DNA of 7,755 bases from NCBI GenBank assembly GCA_018399515.1, contig JAGYOB010000022.1:1-7755 (forward strand), read 5' to 3'. The stretch comes from Candidatus Nanopelagicales bacterium (GTDB lineage Bacteria; Actinomycetota; Actinomycetes; S36-B12). Made by a program: the position numbers and the translations under genes. Under the pieces are notes generated by a model, which was given only the letters and a program-made list of their open reading frames with translations, ran no database searches and was not told the origin of the DNA. The stretch's first letter is position 1, and every line of letters starts with the position of its first letter. Below, piece by piece: positions 1 through 6,749 of this stretch.

Positions 1-762
1 GGCATCATCTACATCGACGAGATCGACAAGATCGCCCGCAAGAGCGAGAACCCCTCGATCACCCGTGATGTCTCCGGTGAGGGCGTCCAGCAGGCTCTGC
101 TGAAGATCCTGGAGGGCACCACGGCATCGGTGCCGCCGCAGGGCGGGCGCAAACACCCGCATCAGGAGTTCATCCAGATCGACACCACGAATGTGCTGTT
201 CATCGTCGGTGGCGCATTCGCCGGCCTCGACACGATCATCGAATCAAGAATCGGCAAGAAGCGGGTCGGCTTCACCTTCGATCTGGTCGACGACGACTCC
301 TCGCTGGGGGATACCAACCCCGACGACATCTTCTCCTACGTCATGCCCGAGGACATGTTGAAGTTCGGGATGATCCCGGAATTCGTCGGCCGCCTCCCGG
401 TCTTCACCTCCGTGACCCGGTTGGACCAGGAGTCGTTGGTGCAGGTCTTGACCGAGCCGCGCAACGCACTGGTGAAGCAGTACGAGCGGTTATTCGACCT
501 CGACGGGGTGGAACTGGAATTCGCCCCCGAGGCATTGGAGGAGATCGCGAACCAGGCGCTCCTGCGCGGCACGGGCGCTCGCGGCCTGCGGGCGATCCTC
601 GAAGAGGTTCTGCTCAATGTCATGTACGACGTGCCAAGCCGCCCCGACGTGGCACGGGTCGTCGTCAACGGCGACACAGTGCGCGATAACGTGCTGCCCA
701 CCCTGGTGCCACGAGAGGTCGAACCGCCTAAGCGCACCCGCGCGCGCAAGGAATCCGCGTAA
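1..762 (+). CDS. clpX: ClpX, ATP-dependent unfoldase subunit of ClpXP (3' part, N-terminus outside window)
   Basis: ClpX is the cytoplasmic hexameric AAA+ ATPase that recognises tagged proteins, unfolds them and feeds them into the ClpP peptidase chamber. The frame is open from base 1 and gives 253 residues up to a TAA at 760-762. The visible part opens on the Walker B strand (IIYIDEIDKI, residues 2-11) and continues with the very conserved ITRDVSGEGVQQALLK stretch. It then shows the RKH pore loop (GGRKHP, residues 48-53), the arginine finger in IPEFVGRLP (Arg at 391-393) and the sensor-2 GARGLR motif (Arg at 580-582). A basic tail (KRTRARKESA) ends the protein. The zinc-binding domain, Walker A and the GYVG pore loop lie upstream of the window. 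No feature looks broken. In many bacteria clpP genes precede clpX, but that cannot be checked here. The stop codon lies 10 bases from the stop of the converging valS. Confidence 0.97.
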   Translation, partial: GIIYIDEIDKIARKSENPSITRDVSGEGVQQALLKILEGTTASVPPQGGRKHPHQEFIQIDTTNVLFIVGGAFAGLDTIIESRIGKKRVGFTFDLVDDDSSLGDTNPDDIFSYVMPEDMLKFGMIPEFVGRLPVFTSVTRLDQESLVQVLTEPRNALVKQYERLFDLDGVELEFAPEALEEIANQALLRGTGARGLRAILEEVLLNVMYDVPSRPDVARVVVNGDTVRDNVLPTLVPREVEPPKRTRARKESA

Positions 763-778
763 GTCTCCCGCGCTACGC
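757..778. repeat. Short inverted repeat spanning the clpX and valS stop codons
   Basis: GCGTA (757-761) and TACGC (774-778) form a 5-bp stem with a 12-base loop. The repeat overlaps both stop codons of the converging genes. There is no T-tract on either side, and a competing 4-bp CGCG/CGCG pairing exists (756-759 with 769-772). It could help end transcription in both directions, but a stem this short is also expected by chance in GC-rich DNA. Confidence 0.25.
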
Positions 779-3331
779 CAGGGTCACGTCGACGCTGAAT
801 TCCTGTCCGTCTCGATAGTCGACCTTCGCGATGCGTCCTGCAGCAGCGAGGTCGGCCGCGGCCATGCGCAGCCGGGTCAAAGACTCTTCGGGAGCGGTGA
901 TGATCACCTGGTCCACCTCGGCTTTCATCGACACTTTCGCCTCGCTCTTGGCGCGGCGCACCGCGCTCAAGGTGGCAGCCACATCATCGACGATCGCAGG
1001 GTCGCCACCCGAGGGCAGTTCGGCCACTGTCGGCCACGAACTTCGGTGGATCGAACCCTCCTGCCACCACGACCACACCTCGTCGGTCACGAACGGCAGG
1101 AACGGTGCGAACAGGCGCAACTGCACACTCAGGGTCAGTGCCAGGGTGGCTTTCGCTGAGTCCGCGGCCTGTTCGCCCTGACCGCCGTAGGCGCGTTCCT
1201 TGACCAACTCGACATGGTCATCGGTGAACGCCCAGAAGAACGACTCGGTCAGTTCCAGGGCGCGGGTGTAGTTGTAGTTCTCGAAGGCATCCGTCGCGGC
1301 TTCGACGACCTGAGCAAGCCGGGCGAGGAGGGCTAGATCGAGAGGCTCGGTAATGGCCCCGGTGTTCATCGTGGCGCCATTGCCGAGAACGAACTTGCTT
1401 GCGTTGAGGATCTTGATCGCCAGGCGCCGACCGATCTTCATCTGCCCCACGTCGAAGGCGGTATCGGTTCCCGGTCGCCCGGATGCCGCCCAGTACCGCA
1501 CCGCGTCGGAGCCATGCTCATCGAGCAGTCCCATGGGAGTGACGACGTTGCCCTTGGACTTGCTCATCTTCTTGCGATCGGGGTCGAGGATCCAGCCGCT
1601 GATGGCCGCATCGGTCCACGGCAGCGAGTCGAATTCCAGGTGCGATCGCACCACGGAGGAGAACAGCCAGGTGCGGATGATCTCGTGAGCCTGCGGGCGC
1701 AGATCCATGGGGAACACCCGCGACCATAGATCGTCATCGCGCTCCCAACCCCCGGCGATCTGGGGGCTCAGCGACGATGTCGCCCAGGTGTCCATCACGT
1801 CGGGGTCGGCGATGAATCCGCCGGGCGCACCCCGCTGCTCGGGGGTGTAGCCAGCCGGAGTGTCCGAGGACGGGTCGACGGGCAGGTCGCTCTCATCGGG
1901 GACGAGGGGTGAGTCATATCGGGGGTTGCCCTGCTCGTCGAGGGGGTACCACACCGGGATGGGCACGCCGAAGAATCGTTGGCGCGAGACCAGCCAGTCG
2001 CCATTGAGGCCTTCGACCCAGTTCTCGTAGCGCACCCGCATGTGCTCGGGGTGCCAGCGCAGTTGGCGGCCCCGTTCCAGGAGCTGTCCGCGTAAGCCTT
2101 CGTCGCGACCGCCGTTGGTGAGATACCACTGCCGGGTGGTAACGATTTCCAGCGGGCGCTCGCCTTTCTCGAAGAACTTCACCGGGTGGGTGATCTCGCG
2201 CGGCTCACCCTCGGTGTAGCCGGATTCGGCGAGCGCTTCGACCATGCGTTCGCGGGCGGTGTGCGATGTGGCGCCCGCGAGCTGCTCATAGGTCGCGCGG
2301 CCGGTGGGTGCAGTGATCCAGCCTGGAACATCGGATAGGACGCGACCGTCCCAGCCGATGATCGGTCGGGTCGGTAGTTGCAGTTCGCGCCACCAGGTGA
2401 CATCGGTGAGGTCACCGAAGGTGCAGATCATCGCGATGCCCGATCCCTTGTCCGGATCGGCCAGGTGATGAGCGACGACCGGGACCTCCACGTCGAACAG
2501 CGGCGTGCGCACGTGCTGGCCGAATAGGGCGGCATACCGCTCGTCGTCGGGGTGAGCGACCAGAGCCACGCAGGCTGCGAGCAGTTCCGGTCGCGTCGTT
2601 TCGATGAATACGCGGTTATCGGGCTCATTCACGCGGGGGAAGCCGATGCGGTGGTAGGCGCCGGGACGCTCGCGGTCCTCGAGTTCGGCTTGGGCGACCG
2701 CAGTCCGGAACGTGACATCCCACAGGGTCGGTGCCTCCGACTGATAGGCCTCCCCGCGTGCGAGATTACGCAGGAATGCCCGCTGCGACACCGACCGGGC
2801 GTTGTCATCGATCGTCTGATACGTCTGCGACCAATCGATGGACAGGCCCAGGCGTCGCCACAGGTCTTCGAAGGCGACCTCGTCCTCGACGGTGAGTTGC
2901 TCGCACAGAGCAACGAAATTGCGCCGCGAGATCGGAATCTGGTTCTTCGCATCCGGTTTTTCTGGCGGCGTGAAATCACGGTCATAGGGCAAGGACGGAT
3001 CGCAGCGCACTCCGAAGTAGTTCTGGACCCGCCGCTCGGTGGGCAGGCCGTTGTCATCCCAGCCCATCGGATAGAACACCTCGAACCCGCGCATCCGCTT
3101 ATAGCGGGCGATGCAGTCGGTGTGGGTGTAGGAGAACACGTGGCCCACGTGCAAGGATCCGCTCACCGTCGGGGGAGGCGTGTCGATCGAATAGACCTGG
3201 TCTCGGGTCTTGGTGCGGTCGAAACGATAGATCCCCGATTCCTCCCAGGCGCGTACCCACGTGGCCTCGATCCCATCGATGCTGGGTTTCTCGGGCATGC
3301 GGGGGTACGGAGGTGACGGTGGGGATGCCAT
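773..3331 (-). CDS. valS: Valyl-tRNA synthetase, compact archaeal-like type
   Basis: This class I synthetase charges tRNA-Val with valine in the cytoplasm and edits mischarged threonine. The 852-residue protein shows the HIGH motif as HVGH (residues 61-64). The CP1 editing domain lies at roughly 225-385, with ETTRPEL (244-250) and a conserved Asp (about 307) in a CTFGD context. KMSKS is at 588-592 (bases 1570-1556), followed by the helical anticodon-binding domain. The short C-terminus lacks the long coiled coil seen in E. coli ValRS. WDDNGLPTERRVQNYFGVRC and CTFGD match the archaeal-like ValRS group found in some actinobacteria, rather than the GMDHAGIATQ type. The zinc-ribbon cysteines expected after PIPVWY in archaeal relatives are absent. 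I chose the ATG at 3331 because AGGA lies 9 bases upstream. An in-frame GTG at 3376 has no ribosome site and gives an atypical Cys-rich leader; the ATG at 3298 also lacks one. The gene runs opposite to all its neighbours. Confidence 0.95.
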   Translation of the reverse strand: MASPPSPPYPRMPEKPSIDGIEATWVRAWEESGIYRFDRTKTRDQVYSIDTPPPTVSGSLHVGHVFSYTHTDCIARYKRMRGFEVFYPMGWDDNGLPTERRVQNYFGVRCDPSLPYDRDFTPPEKPDAKNQIPISRRNFVALCEQLTVEDEVAFEDLWRRLGLSIDWSQTYQTIDDNARSVSQRAFLRNLARGEAYQSEAPTLWDVTFRTAVAQAELEDRERPGAYHRIGFPRVNEPDNRVFIETTRPELLAACVALVAHPDDERYAALFGQHVRTPLFDVEVPVVAHHLADPDKGSGIAMICTFGDLTDVTWWRELQLPTRPIIGWDGRVLSDVPGWITAPTGRATYEQLAGATSHTARERMVEALAESGYTEGEPREITHPVKFFEKGERPLEIVTTRQWYLTNGGRDEGLRGQLLERGRQLRWHPEHMRVRYENWVEGLNGDWLVSRQRFFGVPIPVWYPLDEQGNPRYDSPLVPDESDLPVDPSSDTPAGYTPEQRGAPGGFIADPDVMDTWATSSLSPQIAGGWERDDDLWSRVFPMDLRPQAHEIIRTWLFSSVVRSHLEFDSLPWTDAAISGWILDPDRKKMSKSKGNVVTPMGLLDEHGSDAVRYWAASGRPGTDTAFDVGQMKIGRRLAIKILNASKFVLGNGATMNTGAITEPLDLALLARLAQVVEAATDAFENYNYTRALELTESFFWAFTDDHVELVKERAYGGQGEQAADSAKATLALTLSVQLRLFAPFLPFVTDEVWSWWQEGSIHRSSWPTVAELPSGGDPAIVDDVAATLSAVRRAKSEAKVSMKAEVDQVIITAPEESLTRLRMAAADLAAAGRIAKVDYRDGQEFSVDVTLA

Positions 3332-3339
3332 GGGGCCAC

Positions 3340-3345
3340 ATCCTA
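3340..3345 (-). promoter_or_regulatory. Candidate -10 element (TAGGAT) and/or ribosome site of valS
   Basis: On the minus strand TAGGAT fits the actinobacterial TANNNT -10 pattern and ends 8 bases before the chosen ATG at 3331. If used, transcription would start at or within a few bases of the start codon, giving a leaderless or nearly leaderless mRNA. The same bases contain AGGA, which could instead act as a Shine-Dalgarno site with 9-base spacing. No good -35 hexamer is visible at 16-18 bases upstream. The two readings cannot both apply to one transcript. Confidence 0.35.
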
Positions 3346-3381
3346 GGCAGCGCTCGCATGAGCGACGCAGGACCACGGGGT

Positions 3382-3403
3382 GAAAGGCGGAGGAAAGGCG
3401 GAG
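3382..3403. repeat. 11-bp tandem direct repeat, two copies, in a purine-rich tract
   Basis: GAAAGGCGGAG occurs at 3382-3392 and again at 3393-3403, and a partial third copy (GAAAG) follows. The surrounding stretch, about 3377-3413, is almost pure purine on the plus strand. It lies upstream of the valS start in the divergent intergenic region. It may be a replication-slippage product or a protein-binding site; nothing in it decides between these. Confidence 0.6.
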
Positions 3404-3482
3404 GAAAGAAGGAATTCACCTGCGAGTTTGCCATGGTGATGGCGGTGGTGGCAGGGTGGAGATGCGTCGCCAGGGGCGGACG

Positions 3483-3512
3483 GAAACCGACAGAAACCGA
3501 CAGAAACCGACG
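3483..3512. repeat. Three tandem copies of a 10-bp repeat ahead of the amidohydrolase gene
   Basis: GAAACCGACA occurs at 3483-3492 and 3493-3502, and as GAAACCGACG at 3503-3512. The 10-bp period is close to one helical turn, so each copy presents the same face of the DNA and the short A-runs are phased. The array ends 18 bases before the amidohydrolase ATG and overlaps the place where a -35 region or operator would lie. A regulator-binding array or simple slippage are both possible. Confidence 0.7.
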
Positions 3513-3513
3513 A

Positions 3514-3524
3514 TAGTTTTGGAG
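3514..3524 (+). promoter_or_regulatory. Candidate -10 (TAGTTT) and ribosome binding site (GGAG) of the amidohydrolase gene
   Basis: GGAG at 3521-3524 sits 6 bases before the ATG at 3531 and decides the start over the upstream in-frame GTG at 3456. TAGTTT at 3514-3519 fits TANNNT. If it is a -10 element, the transcript would begin near 3526, after the ribosome site, so the two elements compete. The ribosome site is the stronger reading; the promoter is a guess. Confidence 0.4.
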
Positions 3525-3530
3525 CCGGGC

Positions 3531-5255
3531 ATGGCCACCGATCGCATCATCAAAGCTTCCACCATCATCACGATGAACGATGCTCAGCCGCGTGCTGAGG
3601 CCATCGCGATCGACTCGACAACCGGTGCCATCACCGCGGTCGGTTCGCTCGCCGATGTGCAGGCCGCCGCGCCCGGGGTCCCGGTGACCGATCTGGGCGC
3701 ATCGGTGGTCATGCCCGGGTTCATCGATCCGCACAGCCATCCGGCACTGGGTGGGATGATCACCCAGGAACCCGCGCACTGGATCTCGCCCTTCATGGGT
3801 TATCCGACCTATGCGGATGTGCAGGCGTTCTGGCGCAAACTCGATAGCGAGACCCCCGCGGGCAAGGCGCTGATGTTCAATGGCCTCGATCGGCTGCTCC
3901 AGGGTGCACCGGAGTTGACGAACACCGAACTCGATGAGATGTTCCCGTCGCGCCCGGTCGTGGTGATCGACAACTCCGGGCATGAGGCGTATTTCAACTC
4001 GGCGACCATCGCGTTGAACGGGTGGCCCGACGCCAAGCCGCCGGCTGACCCGGTGGGTGCGCGATATGGACGCAATGCGGACGGAACCTCGAATGGGCGC
4101 GCCTACGAGACATCGGCGATCCTCGCCGCCGTGGCGAAGGTCCTCGCGGAGGCGGTACCCCATCCCCTCATGTCTCTCGCGCAGTTCCTCAAACTCATGT
4201 CGACGAACGGCATCACGATGACGACCGAGCACACCTACCAGGGCAACATGCTCCCCGGCTATGAAGCCTGTATGGCTGTCCCCAACGCTCCGGTGCGCAT
4301 GGCGCTGTATCACATGTCGATCGAAGCCGACTGCGGCGAGAAGATCACGTCATCGGCACCGGAAGCGATGCTGTGGAAGCAGGGCATCAAACTGTGGGCT
4401 GATGGATCACCGTGGGTCGGCACGATCGCGTCGTCGTTTCCCTACCTGGATTCACCGGTGGTCGCCCATGCTCAGATCCCGCTGGGCCCCAGCGGTGAGT
4501 CGATGATGAACTACACCCGCTCCGAACTCGATCAGGTTCTGGCCAAGTACGCCCCGATGGGCTGGCAGTTCGCCTTCCACGTCAATGGCGATGTCGGTCT
4601 CGATAACGTCCTCGATGCGTATGAGCATGCTCTCTCGGTGAACGGGCTCTTGGGTTCCGATCACCGCTGGCGCGTCGAGCATGTGGGCGGCTGCCGCGGA
4701 GATCAGTTCGAGCGAGCGGCTGCCCTGGGAGTCTCGATCTCGATGCTTCCCGCCCAGTTCATCTACTGGGGTGATCTTCTTGACGGGCAGATGTTCCCGA
4801 CGGAGATTGGCAGTCAGTGGATGCAGGCGGGGGCTGCGTTCCGCTCCGGAGCTGTGGTGACCTTCCACAATGACGGTGCGGTGAGTCCGCCTAAGCCGCT
4901 GTTGAATGTGCAATGCATGGTGACTCGACGGACACCTTCGGGAACTCTGCACGGCCCCGAGCAGCAGGTCACCCTCGACGATGCCTTGAAGGCCCACACG
5001 ATCAACGCAGCTCACCAGCTCTTCCGTGATCGAGATCTCGGCTCCATCGAGGTCGGCAAACTCGCCGACCTGGTCGAGTTGTCTGCCGACCCGTACACGG
5101 TTGATATGGACAAACTCACCGAGCAGGTCAGCGTGCTGGGCACCTGGGTCAATGGTTCGAAGATCGATGCCGATGCCTTCCTCACCAGCATTGAGGCTGT
5201 GGACCCCACACAGCACAAGGATCTTCCGGCTGCGGCGCTGTCCCACAAGTGCTGA
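3531..5255 (+). CDS. Metal-dependent amidohydrolase, YtcJ-like (COG1574 / Amidohydrolase_3), substrate unknown
   Basis: This is a 574-residue cytoplasmic TIM-barrel hydrolase of the amidohydrolase superfamily, with no signal peptide or membrane segment. An N-terminal beta-sandwich part (residues 1-60) leads into PGFIDPHSHP, with the metal-binding pair His68 and His70. GIKLWADGSP follows, with Lys287 as a candidate bridging or carboxylated lysine. Further probable ligands are His350 in FHVNGD, His384 in RWRVEHV and Asp448 in FHNDGAV. The C-terminus carries the family's GSIEVGKLADLVEL segment, which completes the beta-sandwich. All expected metal ligands appear present, so it should be active. 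The best-known enzyme I can place in this family is the N-substituted formamide deformylase NfdA; most members have no known substrate, and I do not assign one here. The start is set by GGAG 6 bases upstream of the ATG. The gene diverges from valS and is separated from folC by 135 bases, so it is probably its own transcription unit. It is not part of the usual housekeeping cluster. Confidence 0.9.
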   Translation: MATDRIIKASTIITMNDAQPRAEAIAIDSTTGAITAVGSLADVQAAAPGVPVTDLGASVVMPGFIDPHSHPALGGMITQEPAHWISPFMGYPTYADVQAFWRKLDSETPAGKALMFNGLDRLLQGAPELTNTELDEMFPSRPVVVIDNSGHEAYFNSATIALNGWPDAKPPADPVGARYGRNADGTSNGRAYETSAILAAVAKVLAEAVPHPLMSLAQFLKLMSTNGITMTTEHTYQGNMLPGYEACMAVPNAPVRMALYHMSIEADCGEKITSSAPEAMLWKQGIKLWADGSPWVGTIASSFPYLDSPVVAHAQIPLGPSGESMMNYTRSELDQVLAKYAPMGWQFAFHVNGDVGLDNVLDAYEHALSVNGLLGSDHRWRVEHVGGCRGDQFERAAALGVSISMLPAQFIYWGDLLDGQMFPTEIGSQWMQAGAAFRSGAVVTFHNDGAVSPPKPLLNVQCMVTRRTPSGTLHGPEQQVTLDDALKAHTINAAHQLFRDRDLGSIEVGKLADLVELSADPYTVDMDKLTEQVSVLGTWVNGSKIDADAFLTSIEAVDPTQHKDLPAAALSHKC

Positions 5256-5273
5256 TCGTGATCGATCGGGCGG

Positions 5274-5286
5274 TCACCGTCGGTGA
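5274..5286 (+). terminator. Weak hairpin downstream of the amidohydrolase gene
   Basis: TCACC (5274-5278) and GGTGA (5282-5286) form a 5-bp stem with a 3-base loop, extendable by one G-T pair. It lies 19 bases after the stop codon. No T-tract follows. Actinobacterial terminators often lack T-tracts, so termination here is possible but not shown. Confidence 0.25.
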
Positions 5287-5316
5287 TGACGGGGACTTCG
5301 TTGGGCCGCATCCCCA

Positions 5317-5330
5317 GACTCCGGAGAGTC
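5317..5330. repeat. Short perfect inverted repeat between the amidohydrolase gene and folC
   Basis: GACTC (5317-5321) and GAGTC (5326-5330) flank a 4-base CGGA loop. It could be a second weak terminator hairpin or a small operator upstream of folC. It has no T-tract and is too short for a firm call. Confidence 0.25.
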
Positions 5331-5378
5331 CGCATGACCCCAAGCACCACCCGGCCTAGGTTGCCAGCGTTTCGCGGC

Positions 5379-5384
5379 TAGGGT
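5379..5384 (+). promoter_or_regulatory. Candidate -10 element (TAGGGT) and/or ribosome site of folC
   Basis: TAGGGT matches the actinobacterial TANNNT -10 pattern and ends 6 bases before the GTG at 5391, so the predicted transcript start falls on the first base of the coding region. AGGG inside it (5380-5383) could also serve as a ribosome site with 7-base spacing on a longer transcript, for example from a second TANNNT match, TAGGTT at 5357-5362. No convincing -35 sequence is present; TTGCCA at 5361-5366 is only 12 bases upstream, which is too close. Confidence 0.4.
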
Positions 5385-5390
5385 GCATGT

Positions 5391-6749
5391 GTGGTTCATC
5401 CAGATGCGCACCTGAGCCGCTATGCCGAGGTGACCGCTGAACTCACTTCCCGGTGGCCGGAGTCGCACATCGAGCCGTCCTTGAGTCGCGTCACGGCACT
5501 CCTCGATCTCCTTGGCGATCCGCAGCGTTCGTTCCCGGTGATCACGGTTACCGGAACGAACGGCAAGTCCAGCACGGCGCGAATGATCGCGGCACTGCTG
5601 CGCGCTCTGGGTCTGCGCACGGGGGTCTTCACCAGTCCGCACTTGATCGAGCCCACTGAGCGCATCGAGATCGACGGTGAGCCCATCGATGCCGAGACTT
5701 TCGTGCGCATCTGGGATGAGATCGCACCATTCGCTGAGATGGTCGACACGCAGAGTGCAGCCGAGGGCGGTGTCGCCTTGAGTTTCTTCGAGGTGATCAC
5801 CGCAATGGGATACGCGGCCTTCGCCGATGCGCCGATCGATGTCGCCGTCATCGAGGTGGGTATGGGTGGCACCTGGGATGCGACGTCGGTGGCGGCGGCG
5901 CAGGTTGCGGTCGTTCTCACCGTCGACTTAGACCACATGGACTATCTGGGTTCGACGATCGCCGATATCGCGCGCGAGAAATCCGGCATCATCGCACCTG
6001 GGTGTGCCGCTGTCATCGGTCGACAGCGACCGGAGGCAACCCACGTGCTAAGCGAACGCATCGAGAGTGTGGACGCCACGGCAGCCTGGGAGGGTCGGCA
6101 GTTCGAGATCACTCGCCGCGATATCGCCGTCGGTGGCCAAGTCCTCACCGTCGATGGAACCGCAGGGGTCTACGACGAGGTCTTCGTTCCTGCCTTCGGT
6201 GAGCATCAGGCGCACAACGCCGGCTGCGCCATCGTGGCGGTCGAGTCGTTCCTCGGCGGTGCAGCGGTGCCGGCAGATGTGGTGGAGGAGGGATTCGCCT
6301 CTCTCGTCCTACCCGGTCGATTGGAAGTGGTCCGGCGGGGGCCGACGGTACTCATCGACGCCGCACATAATCCCGCGGGTGCTCGCGCCCTCGCCGCGAC
6401 GTTGATGGAGGCCTTCGCGTTCACCCACCTCGTCGCGGTGGTCTCGGTTCTGTCGGACAAGGACGTTCTGGGCATCCTCGCGGCGTTGGAGCCGGCTGTC
6501 GACGAGATCGTGATCACCCAGAACATGTCGCCGCGCGCGATGGGTGTCGATGATCTCGCGGCGCTGGCCGTCGAAGTATTCGGTGCCGATCGGGTCGAGG
6601 TGGCCGGATCCTTCGCAGGCGCTGTGGACGTAGCGATCGGCCTGGCCGAAGAGGCTGACACCTATGCAGCATCCGGGGTGATCGTCACCGGATCGGTGGT
6701 CACCGCGGGACAAGCGCGCGCACTGCTGCGTCGTGAGGAACGCGCATGA
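5391..6749 (+). CDS. folC: Folylpolyglutamate synthase / dihydrofolate synthase
   Basis: FolC adds glutamate with ATP to folates in the cytoplasm: the first glutamate to dihydropteroate, and further gamma-linked glutamates to tetrahydrofolate, which keeps folates in the cell. The 452 residues are within the family's usual length. The Mur-ligase-type P-loop is GTNGKSS at 55-61 (Lys59), followed by TSPHLIEPTERI. The central ATPase domain shows VEVGMGGTWDAT and the folate-synthase signature LDHMDYLG with REKSGII. The C-terminal domain opens near DAAHNP (323-328). No key motif is missing. The GTG start at 5391 is chosen because homology begins directly after it (a SRYAEV-type N-terminus) and AGGG lies 7 bases upstream; the ATG at 5387 is out of frame. 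Its stop overlaps the next start as ATGA, which suggests translational coupling with the DUF4233 gene. Whether it has both activities cannot be told from sequence alone. Confidence 0.95.
   Translation: MVHPDAHLSRYAEVTAELTSRWPESHIEPSLSRVTALLDLLGDPQRSFPVITVTGTNGKSSTARMIAALLRALGLRTGVFTSPHLIEPTERIEIDGEPIDAETFVRIWDEIAPFAEMVDTQSAAEGGVALSFFEVITAMGYAAFADAPIDVAVIEVGMGGTWDATSVAAAQVAVVLTVDLDHMDYLGSTIADIAREKSGIIAPGCAAVIGRQRPEATHVLSERIESVDATAAWEGRQFEITRRDIAVGGQVLTVDGTAGVYDEVFVPAFGEHQAHNAGCAIVAVESFLGGAAVPADVVEEGFASLVLPGRLEVVRRGPTVLIDAAHNPAGARALAATLMEAFAFTHLVAVVSVLSDKDVLGILAALEPAVDEIVITQNMSPRAMGVDDLAALAVEVFGADRVEVAGSFAGAVDVAIGLAEEADTYAASGVIVTGSVVTAGQARALLRREERA

Noticed and set aside
617..1159. Plus-strand open frame of 180 codons across the clpX end and the valS 3' part
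   Set aside because: It overlaps two clear genes and has low-complexity Arg/His/Cys composition, with no sign of selection.
2552..3316. Plus-strand open frame of 254 codons antisense to valS
   Set aside because: It lies wholly inside the catalytic part of valS and has no ribosome site or family motif.
3332..3376. Longer valS starting at GTG 3376
   Set aside because: There is no Shine-Dalgarno sequence ahead of it, and the extra 15 residues (Cys- and Arg-rich) do not resemble ValRS N-termini. The ATG at 3331 has AGGA at good spacing.
3441..3451. Two-quartet G-quadruplex pattern (GG runs with single-base loops)
   Set aside because: Two-layer patterns arise often by chance in GC-rich DNA, and this one has no clear link to a promoter or start.
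3483..3512. CRISPR-like array
   Set aside because: The three units are 10 bp and directly adjacent, with no spacers and no cas genes nearby.
3313..3516. Possible small gene of 67 codons in the divergent intergenic region
   Set aside because: It starts inside valS and its C-terminal part is only the translated 10-bp repeat. No ribosome site or family resemblance is seen.
3099..4313. Long open frame on the minus strand (404 codons) across the valS start and the amidohydrolase gene
   Set aside because: It overlaps two well-supported genes and its protein is rich in Arg and His with no recognisable motif. It is a typical antisense shadow in GC-rich DNA.
4452..5246. Minus-strand open frame of 264 codons antisense to the amidohydrolase gene
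   Set aside because: The opposite strand carries conserved family motifs through this region, and the antisense protein shows none.
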